Assembly: GCA_022497145.1 (NCBI GenBank)
Contig: MU385931.1
Span: 97,785 to 161,784 of the forward strand
DNA: 64,000 bases
Direction of reading: 5' to 3'
Source of the DNA: Rostrohypoxylon terebratum
Lineage: Eukaryota > Ascomycota > Sordariomycetes > Xylariales > Hypoxylaceae
The notes below the pieces were generated by a model. It was not told the origin of the DNA and did not search any database. It worked only from the letters and a program-made list of their open reading frames with translations. This document shows positions 56,459 through 64,000 of this stretch, piece after piece; within the stretch, counting starts at the first letter, position 1, and the number at the start of each line of letters is the position of its first letter. Both the position numbers and the translations under genes were made by a program.

Positions 56459-57427
56459 CTATATCACCACATTCACCTGCCGGCCGTTGATGACGGTCGG
56501 TGATGTGTGCAAACACCGTCCTGCCCCGCAATTTGCGTGGTAAGCTATGCCGACCTGATTTCTAACATTCACTGCCGTGGCGCCGCCAGGTGCTTTCAAA
56601 TTCCACTCCCCCGTCCTAATCATTGGATCGTCGGCTCGTTCGTATGGACCTGTCAGACTAGTTGACGTCGCATAGTTGACATTGTAGGTCGGTTCATAGT
56701 AACATCCACTGCTAAAGAATAAGATGTACATCCCGCCATCTGTCCGCACTAGACTGGGCGCCTCAACTAAGGGGCCATCTTCGTCTGTACGGTCAAGGAT
56801 CGCAATCGGGTCGCCGATTTTCGTCACACCATCTTGGTCCACCTCTTGAAGCATGATAGGCGTGGGCTGTATCGGTTCGTTCGTATTGCCGCAGCTGCCG
56901 CCGTGTCCAATACTGTTTCCGTCGATCTTGTATAGGACATATCGTCTGCCATCAGCATCCTCGAACCCGGAGGGATCGATGGAGCCACCGATGCTAAGGT
57001 CGCAGGCGAAAGGCTCGTCGTCGGGGACGTACGGTCCGTAAACCACGTTCGATACGGCTGTACCGATACAGTGATGAGCAGGGGCTTGGGCCACTTCGCC
57101 GCTATAGTACATGACGTAAGTTCCGTCGGCCAGCCGGCGCACATCGGGCGCCCATGTATTGCGTCCGGTGGTCCAGGCGGCAGGTCTGAGCAGCGCGTCG
57201 GTGTCATTCAGGAGCACCCAGTCTCCGTAGAGACAGTCCCCTATGGCAACCTGGACATGCTTGCCGTGAGCTGCCGTCCCGAAAGCGTACCATGAGCCAT
57301 CCGCTTCTTCAATCACCGACGGATCGGCAAATTGCTGGTTGAATACCGGAAACTCATTTCTTCGATTCACGGACGCCGATACGAGAGGGAATGACAGCGC
57401 GGTGGCTGCAAGCGTATAGAGAAACAT
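56459..57427 (-). CDS. secreted glycoside hydrolase family 43 protein
   Basis: An intronless 322-residue protein with a signal peptide (MFLYTLAATALSFPLVSASV). The five-bladed propeller of GH43 is shown by the base Asp35 in QQFADPSV, the pKa-modulating Asp151 in SIDPSGFEDADG and the acid Glu222 in VEAPSL. Other family segments are WYAFGTAA, NTWAPDV and VMYYSG. GH43 enzymes act on arabinan, xylan or arabinoxylan side chains; specificity cannot be read from sequence. There is no carbohydrate-binding module. It would be secreted for plant cell-wall breakdown. The C-terminus (GRQVNVVI) closes the last blade, so the gene looks complete. Confidence 0.92.
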   Translation of the reverse strand: MFLYTLAATALSFPLVSASVNRRNEFPVFNQQFADPSVIEEADGSWYAFGTAAHGKHVQVAIGDCLYGDWVLLNDTDALLRPAAWTTGRNTWAPDVRRLADGTYVMYYSGEVAQAPAHHCIGTAVSNVVYGPYVPDDEPFACDLSIGGSIDPSGFEDADGRRYVLYKIDGNSIGHGGSCGNTNEPIQPTPIMLQEVDQDGVTKIGDPIAILDRTDEDGPLVEAPSLVRTDGGMYILFFSSGCYYEPTYNVNYATSTSLTGPYERADDPMIRTGEWNLKAPGGATAVNVRNQVGIAYHANCGAGRCLHTSPTVINGRQVNVVI

Positions 57428-60095
57428 CTTTCCTCAACAGCTTGCGTGTCGAGAAACGCAGTTTTAGAACGGGGTAGGTGCTAAGAACCTAACTTAAAAC
57501 CAAGCAGAGATGATGCGAGAACTAGGTTATTTAGAAACTAGAAGCTGATCTATGGATCAAATGAATGGATCGATCTTGGCTAGTGAACTTGGAATGGGTC
57601 AACCGGACGCTCATCCGTATTATATAAAAATACGGCTGCAGACCCAATGTATCGACGAGGACCTCCCTTTCCTACTCCCCCTTACTAGCCGTACACGCAG
57701 TGTAGCAGTAAGAAATCATGGATGGCCTCAATTCGTGCGGCTGACGACAGTGTAACTGGCGGGATCGAATCATCCATCAACCTAGACACTCCTTGACGCC
57801 ACTGGGTAGGACGGCATACAGAATGAAGAGGGACAGGAAGACATCCAATATCCGCCCGCCATAGAGCTTTAGCTTTTAGGTCGATTACTTGACGGAAAAT
57901 GACTTGGATGTTGCAACATGCTGGGGTTTATACATTGCCATACAATATTACCAACATCTCATACTAGTGTAGAGAAGTATTGGTTTTGGACATGGCTCGA
58001 CACGAAAACAGCGGGTCGCCGGCGTCTAGAATGCTCGCTGGAAGAAGTATGACAGCTCTGGTGTCAGGCCTACCTATATGATACTAGTAGGTAATAAGGC
58101 ATTTCTCATCCCTTTATTTCCCTGTGATATTGGTACAGTACGTAAGGCTTCGTCACTAAAGCGAATTGCATGGCTCGTGCGATGTCAGCCACAAATTGTC
58201 CGATTATTTGACCCTTCTAGTCCTTCTAGTAAACGCCAACAAGCGTCAACTCAACCTCTGTGCTATTATGCTATTATAGAAGCTCGAGGCCTCGGTGCTT
58301 TTTAACCCCAACCAGTACCTACACAAGCGCAAAACTCAAGTACTTACCCGCTTCAATATGATCTCATCTAACACCTATCATTGGGAGCTTCGAATCTGCG
58401 ATGTGAAGTCGTCGTGCTGACACACGTAGTGGTCTAATTCTACTCATGGGCAACTGCCGAACGATAAGCCAAATTTAGCGGTTCCGGTGACAGATACCGC
58501 CCAGTTTTAGTAGAAAACCCCTGAAGAGAAGCTTGATGATCTTCACTAAACTTTGTTTTGATCTTCCATGCGCCCAATGCATGGGAAATTTGGGCCAATG
58601 CTTGTGCGGATCTAGTGCGGTATTGCGGCTGTTTCTAGCAGATCCCTGCCCTGGACGACCCTCTTTACAGAAGCCTATCGCTTTAAAGGACTTCTAAACA
58701 TCCACTCTAGAACTAGTATTTTCCAGGCTAGGAATATCCTATTTAGCTACGACTCTCGTCAAGCTATTACCAACTTACTTACAAGGAACATCAGTAAACA
58801 TCTACGTTACGTGCTTAGAAGTGACAGTACTATAGAAATCAACTGGCAAGTATCTGCCCATTTTTTCTCCGGCTATACGGCTTATTCATCCTAGGTCGGA
58901 CGGAGCGAGATGTTTTGTGACCTACCTCCTTGCCCCTCAGCTAAAATTCATTAAACGTCACATCGTAGGACAACAATAACTGAACTATAGCTAATCAATG
59001 ACGATGATCGAATAGCGGTCAAATATAGGCGAGCACCTGATAATAATTAGCATCGGCGTTTGTATTTTATCGACCCATATATCTTAGACATACTTGATCT
59101 AGGACTATAAACCCACCACCTAGGACCGAAGTATAAGACATTCCTTCCCCGGGCACAAATATGTCTTCTATCTACCGGTTTCAGCGCGCAAGGCGGCCCG
59201 AAGGAAACACGAGAGGGCTCCATGGATAGCTATTTGCTCAGACGAGTACCCAACCGGGGAAATGACCACTGTCTCGGGGATGAAGCAGAACACAGGAGGT
59301 AAGGACGAGGCAAGAATGATACACAATACTATGCTGTAACATTGAGTGACTTGCCAACATGGGAAGGCAAGTGTTACTCTTTCGTCGTCGTAGAATACGC
59401 TATTTCGACTACAAGTCAAGGAGCTGAGAAGATGCTTAGATTTCAGTAAGTAGCGAGACACTATGAATGGCGTCCGACTCAAGCGGCCAAGTGCCCCGTT
59501 GCACAAAAGACTGCCGACCTAGTAAGTATAGAGATCATAAAAATATCATAGTAGATTTAAGAAAAGCACATTTGTGCCAATATGACTTCGTAGCTATGCT
59601 ATACTCACAGGGTCTTTCCCATCATTCCACTCAGATCATCTCAGACTAAGGCCCGATTATGCCAAGAATAGCAGTTACTCAACCAACTCAGCTACCAGGT
59701 ACCCAAGCCGAGGATTCAATAGAGCGAAAACACACATCGACGGCGATCGCGATATCGAATCACACAAACAATATCACTCGCCGAGCCCATACGGCCTGGA
59801 GTCATGGACACACTATATGTGCAAAATTCGTGGTATTCCCTGCTATCTACTTTGATTCAGGTCCCACATCTCATAACCCACGGCATCGAAATCTCATAAC
59901 TGACGAGAAAAAAAAACATGGGAGGTAAAAAGTTTCCTATAACGCCGATTTTCCTGACCCTCAGAAACTGTATAATACAGCATATAACGCCGTAAGCAAA
60001 TGCATGTACATGCAATAAGGCAATGACCGACCGAACCGAAGGTATCAGGCAGATGCTACTGGGAAGATTTCTTATTCGGAATTCGACGTCCTTGT
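57428..60095. other. 2.7-kb intergenic region
   Basis: No gene with a start is supported. One plus-strand frame at about 58655-58893 is open for about 80 codons (containing LFTEAYRFKGLLNIHSRTS and RNISKHLRYVLRSD) but lacks an ATG and I do not recognise it; it may be a transposon or gene fragment. Confidence 0.35.
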
Positions 60096-61740
60096 TTAAT
60101 CCGAGTCGGAGTCAGCTTGTTTGCCGAGCGAAGCACGCTTGGCCTCCTTGGCTGCCTTCTTCTCGGCCTTTCGCTTCTTGCGCTCTGCTTTCTCCTCTGC
60201 CGTCTCACCCTCGTGCTTCTTGCGTTTCTTCTTATCATCATCAGCTGCTGGCGCAGGGGCAGATGGGGTATCAGGGGCCGGAGCGGAGGCAGGAGCTTCC
60301 GTCATCGAAACATCAGCAGCCGCTGCAGGAGCTGCAGCATCCGCGGGAGCACTGAAGTCTTTGTACTCGGCAGTCCACTTGGCGGGGGTTTGCTCGTTCG
60401 CCCGTCCGAACTTGTCCAGCTTTCCAGATGCCTTGAGCTTCTTCTTCTCGGTAGCGGTAGGTCCCAAGCCCCATCGTCGGGGGTATAGGTCGCGCTCCAT
60501 GATACATCGCTTAACCTTTGCAACTACGCCGTGGTCACAGGACGACATCTCGACCGTCGACATCATGGCAATACCGAGAGCAATAGCTTCACCCTTTGTA
60601 GTCATCAAGACTACTTCTTCATGTACCTCAATATTATCCTCTGGAATGCGTTGTTAGTTTCAATTACGTCGGAAGAAAAAAGGTAGCCGCATACCATATC
60701 GCAAGAGGCCAGGAATCATGAGCTTCGCGCCATAGCAGATAGCATTGACGGTGCTGTCCTTGACTACAATCCTCTTGTACGAAGTAAGAAGGGTCTCTAG
60801 AGGAGAAATGACAGTTCGTAGGTAGGATTCGTCCCTAGTGTTGTCCATCATCCATTGGGCATCGAGAACATCGTGGAGCGTAACCAGATCTTTCGTCTCG
60901 TCCATAGCACCGCTTCGTACACGTCGCAGCTCTTGCATGTGCGCACCAACACCTAGTAAAAGACCCATATGCACGCATAAAGTTCGGATATATGTACCGG
61001 CCTCACAACTGACCCAGAAAATACCGAGGTGGCGGTCGTTGTCGAACTCGATGACTCGGCTCTCGTGGATAGTTCGGATACGGAGCTGTCGCTTAACGGC
61101 GGAAATTAGAGGGGGTCGCTGGAAGAGAGCACCGGTCAATGTCTCGAGTGCTCGGGAGAATTGCGCTTCTCCACCGGGAAGCTTGTCGTGTAGCCGAATG
61201 ACGGCGACATATTCCTTTCCTGCACCCTGTTGGGATTTGACCAATCGAGTCGCACGATCAATGCAAACAATTAAGCAACCGGTGACCTTGGGATCAAGGG
61301 TACCACTGTGACCAGTTTTCTCAACACTGGAATCACAGAATTAGTATGTTGAAAATATTTCAAGTCTAGATCTAAATCTAAATAAAACTCCATACCGTAG
61401 GATTCTCTTCACCCAAGCGACAACTTCGTGACTTGAAGGATTGGAAGGCTTGTCGAGGTTGATTACACCAGAGCTAATGTACGATTTTAAGTCTCGAGTC
61501 AATGGCGAACTGCCATTGGGGATGGGAGTGAAATGGCCGGTTCGGACGAGGACTAAGCGGTGGCATTAGTATCGGAAGTTGAGATTAAGCTTCCTTTCGA
61601 TCTTTACTCTAGATACACGTACGTTTGTCGTAGTTCTTCAGCAACAGCGGCCATGTACTCGTGTCAACAGATGGAGTGACCGCTGTTGGCTTGATGGAGA
61701 ACTCGTCCTCCTTGGGCTTAATATCCTCTTTGGTTGCCAT
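60096..61740 (-). CDS. CBF5: H/ACA snoRNP pseudouridine synthase (dyskerin/Cbf5)
   Basis: Exons 61740-61623, 61552-61396, 61326-60695 and 60640-60096 splice in phase to 483 residues. The dyskerin N-terminal segment (WPLLLKNYDKLLVRTGHFTP) spans intron 1. The TruB catalytic domain has KTGHSGTLDPKVTGCL with catalytic Asp103, then SQQGAGKEYVAVIRLH and CEAGTYIRTLCVHMGLLLG. The PUA domain follows (AICYGAKLMIPGLLRY, then EEVVLMTTKGEAIALGIA). The C-terminus is Ala/Pro-rich, then a Lys/Glu-rich KKxE-type tail ending DSDSD, as in yeast Cbf5. The protein is the catalytic subunit of H/ACA particles that pseudouridylate rRNA in the nucleolus, with Nop10, Gar1 and Nhp2. Complete and intact. Confidence 0.97.
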
Positions 61741-62112
61741 TTTTTCTTGCCAGTCGTATCAAGTATTTAGCTATTTTCAGATATATAAAAACACTCACGA
61801 CGGTGCTGGCGGGGAGAAAGGAACTGTTTTGTTCCAATAGCAATAGCAATTGGAAATTGGAAATGGAAATTTGGAAGTTGGATCGGAACGCTGCTGCGAA
61901 TTGCTCTGCGAATTGGAAAAAAAAAAAGAAAGAAAGCTCCAAAATTTTTCTAGCACCAAGTTGTGTGGGGAAATGTAACTGCTGATTTGATCCAATCCGA
62001 AAGCTTCCCGCCGGGACTAAGCCTTGAACGGGTTTATCGATAGAAGAGCCAAGTGCAAGCCAATCATAATCGGGTATGGTGGAGCTCGAGCCATCTTAAT
62101 TATGGGGCCTAT
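61741..62112. other. upstream region of CBF5
   Basis: About 370 bases upstream of CBF5, with A-rich and GGAAATTGG-like repeated words at 61840-61930; no gene seen. Confidence 0.35.
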
Positions 62113-62406
62113 CTACCTCTTCCTGTAAACGCGAAGTGCAATTGAAAACGTATCGACAACAACAATTCTTCCTTCAGAATCATAGAGAAGTGCCACAATC
62201 GTCCAGCCATTTCGATGTCTTTGCCTCCATCTCACTCTTCTTCTTGGCTTCTCCTCATAAGACTTACGTTTCAGCATAAATTCATTAGCCAATTCCAACG
62301 GACATAGCAAGTCCCCCAACTTTTGCAGTTCTTGTATACGGTCAACTCTAGCGATGTCACTCCGAAGCCAGTCGATGGAATGCTGGTGCGGGCGAAACTC
62401 GTACAA
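62113..62406 (-). CDS. hypothetical ORF, possibly C-terminal exon of the NLR-like gene
   Basis: A 97-residue frame just downstream of the NLR-like gene's stop. It is basic and contains EFMLKRKSYEEKPRRRVRWRQ, then GWTIVALLYDSEGRIVVVDTFSIALRVYRKR, a beta-hairpin-like segment. This reads like real protein. It could be a small separate gene, or a final exon if a splice removes the stop at 62471-62473. I could not find an in-phase junction that I trust, so both options stay open. Confidence 0.35.
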   Translation of the reverse strand: MYEFRPHQHSIDWLRSDIARVDRIQELQKLGDLLCPLELANEFMLKRKSYEEKPRRRVRWRQRHRNGWTIVALLYDSEGRIVVVDTFSIALRVYRKR

Positions 62407-62470
62407 TCTATCTAGTATAGGCAGTGAACTTGCTTGCTATGATATTGGTATTATGAAATACGACTTGGCG

Positions 62471-63908
62471 TCAGTTCGCTTCGTCCCCGAAGGCCCTTGA
62501 CATTCTGTGCTGAAGAAGACGTTGATTTGCTTCTCCGCTCACCCCCAACTGGCCAGTCATAAGTAAGACGGCATCATCGTGAAATCCTCCCCGCACTTCC
62601 AATGTGCGACATGGACTTGTGACAAGGACCTTTATGGTGGCATTGACACGCGGATCAATAGCCCAGTCCAAGATACATGCTAATCCGCGAACAAGATCTA
62701 GGAGGTATCCTTCCTTTTCATAGGCATGGATCCCATCCATGATGCAGAAGACGGTCATGTCTGCAGGCAGTTGGACGACTAACCAGCTTATTAAAACGCA
62801 AAGGTCATTGATGTCTGGTTCCTCGCAGTACTCATCCCATAGAAAATCCATGGCTTGGTGAATCTCTGTAGTATCAAAGTTCCATTGGAGTATCAACTGT
62901 GCAATGAAGCTCATCATCATGCCCCGAGGTCCTGAGTGTGGATCTTCATAATCGGAATGGAGGCCGCAGATGTAGAAGAGCGAAATGAATCTTGAGTTTC
63001 CCCGGAGGGCTTGCAGAAAAGTCGAGCAAAAGACAGTCTGTGATGATATCTGAGGTTTACCTGTAAGGTTTCCTTGAATTAACAACTCTTTGGACGTCGG
63101 CGAGACCATCCATTGCCTAAACTGGGGATTGGTCACGAGTGATTCTGTCATGGCTCTTTCATGCGCTGGAAGTGTTTCTTGTCTCTTAAGTGTATGCTCT
63201 GTGTCGCCTTCTTCAAAATAAAATAGACCAAATATGTCCCATATATCATCGGGAGTTATGCATTGCCCATTTCTGTGAAGGGTATCTGGCGTGAGTGCCC
63301 TCTGGATGGTAATATTTATCTCCGGAATCTTTCGGTCCAAAGCACCTATTTGGTAGTTAGCACCTATCATTAGTAAGAGTCGATGTTATATATAGTATAG
63401 GTTAGTCTCACCTTGCCACCTTCGCTCCTGGTTTCTCTCGTATTCTTGCATGAGATTATAAACTTCGTTGATTGCTTTATAAGTCTGCGCGAGACTATCA
63501 GAGTGCGAGTCCTGGCTTTGCATCAACTTATTTTGGTTGTGCATGAGGGTTTCTTGTAAGTTTATAAGATCCTTGTGACCTTAGAAGCTAATGTCAGTGC
63601 ATTGGTTCGAATAAGTTGGGTATAAATTTCTTACGTTGTTGAGCCAGTTTCCAGTTCGTCGTAGATTGTAGCATATCGGCCTTCTCAGCTTCAAAACGCA
63701 GGGCCTCGCTCTTACTTAGGATATCGTGGAGACTCCCGATAACATCTTTCTCATAATCGTCACCTTTAAACAAGGCTGATAGGGCTTTCTTCCCTGTATC
63801 AGTTGCGTGAGTTTAGCTACTCCGGTTGTTGGAGTTATGATAATATGGATATGAATGGCGTACCTCTAGGTTTAAGGTAAAACCCGATCAGTCTCTCGAC
63901 CGCCACCA
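62471..63908 (-). pseudogene. NLR-like (degenerate P-loop, coiled-coil) protein, 5' end cut by an LTR
   Basis: Coding blocks 63908-63865, 63793-63635, 63579-63412 and 63363-62471 join in phase (about 420 residues, N-terminus missing). The first block reads VAVERLIGFYLKP, the second KKALSALFKGDDYEKDVIGSL, then coiled-coil segments (LINLQETLMHNQNKLMQSQ, AINEVYNLMQEYERNQERR). The last block is a STAND-like ATPase-type domain without a clear Walker A (LLIQGNLTGKPQ in its place), with RFISLFYICGL, GPRGMMMSFIAQLIL and TVFCIMDGIHAY. This order resembles the fungal DUF7708/nephrocystin-like group. The apparent ATG at the 5' edge borrows its A from the adjoining LTR, so it is not the native start; upstream exons would lie beyond the window. 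As seen it is probably broken. Confidence 0.65.
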
Positions 63909-64000
63909 TGTGACGAACCTATACTTAGGCTTAGTAAGTATAGCTTCATAAGGGGGTCTTGATTTTAAGGTAACAGTAATCGTAGAGGTCAAGTGTAATC
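63909..64000. mobile_element. LTR of the same family, cut by the window end
   Basis: This begins TGTGACGAACCTATACTTAGG, matching the start of the solo LTR at 50977 (TGTTACGAACCTATACCTAGG) except at two positions. Further in, AACAGTAATCGTAGAGGTCA matches AGCAGTACTCGTAGAGATCA of the first copy. The two differ in between, so they are old or separate subfamily members. It directly abuts coding sequence of the NLR-like gene. Whether it is a solo LTR or part of a full element cannot be seen. Confidence 0.75.

Noticed and set aside
60117..60657. Long plus-strand ORFs opposite CBF5
   Set aside because: They are antisense shadows of the Ala/Lys-rich CBF5 tail.

Overview
The window is nuclear DNA of a filamentous ascomycete (Pezizomycotina, probably Sordariomycetes). 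The evidence is short GT-AG introns of about 45-110 bases with CTAAC/CTAAT-like branch sites, a gene about every 3 kb on both strands, and families found mainly in such fungi: a PTH11/rhodopsin-like receptor, Clr5-ankyrin, STAND/NLR proteins and DUF7053. All gene models were spliced by hand from the sequence. Most splice in phase from start to stop; the MFS transporter at 36304-37971 is the exception.

Left third (1-25 kb): a rhodopsin-like membrane protein and a fungal O-methyltransferase transcribed divergently; a DUF7053 protein convergent with an aldo/keto reductase; an intronless HAD phosphatase of the CECR5/YKR070W type; a secreted, probably GPI-anchored cysteine-containing protein; a 1184-residue Clr5-ankyrin protein; an NAD(P)-dependent reductase of the extended SDR type; a probably degenerate gene near 22 kb; and a Ca3427-like substrate-binding-fold protein.

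Middle (25-47 kb): housekeeping genes, namely a mitochondrial DUF1279/FAM210 protein, nucleoside diphosphate kinase in eight exons and the glucosidase II alpha subunit. Next is a stand-alone nucleoside-phosphorylase (Pfs) domain protein of the kind used as an NLR N-terminal domain. A catabolic block at 34-42.8 kb follows: a TauD/JLP1-type dioxygenase, a Dal5/Soa1-type MFS permease, a flavin monooxygenase and an acyl-CoA oxidase/dehydrogenase-type flavoprotein. The dioxygenase and permease share a divergent promoter holding a perfect match to the CYS3/MetR sulfur-regulator consensus, so sulfonate or organosulfur scavenging is the best guess. An RBR ubiquitin ligase and guanine deaminase come after it.

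Right third (47-64 kb): a hydrolase-NACHT NLR of 1114 residues is split by a 396-bp solo LTR with a perfect 5-bp target duplication; without the insert and one duplication copy the frame is intact. Then come a cysteine-rich type I membrane protein, a GH43 enzyme, CBF5 (dyskerin) and a second NLR-like gene, which runs into a diverged LTR of the same family at the right edge. Two non-autonomous inverted-repeat elements (43.07-43.54 and 55.35-55.63 kb) lie between genes. The most notable signal is that both NLR-type genes in the window are broken by LTRs of one family.
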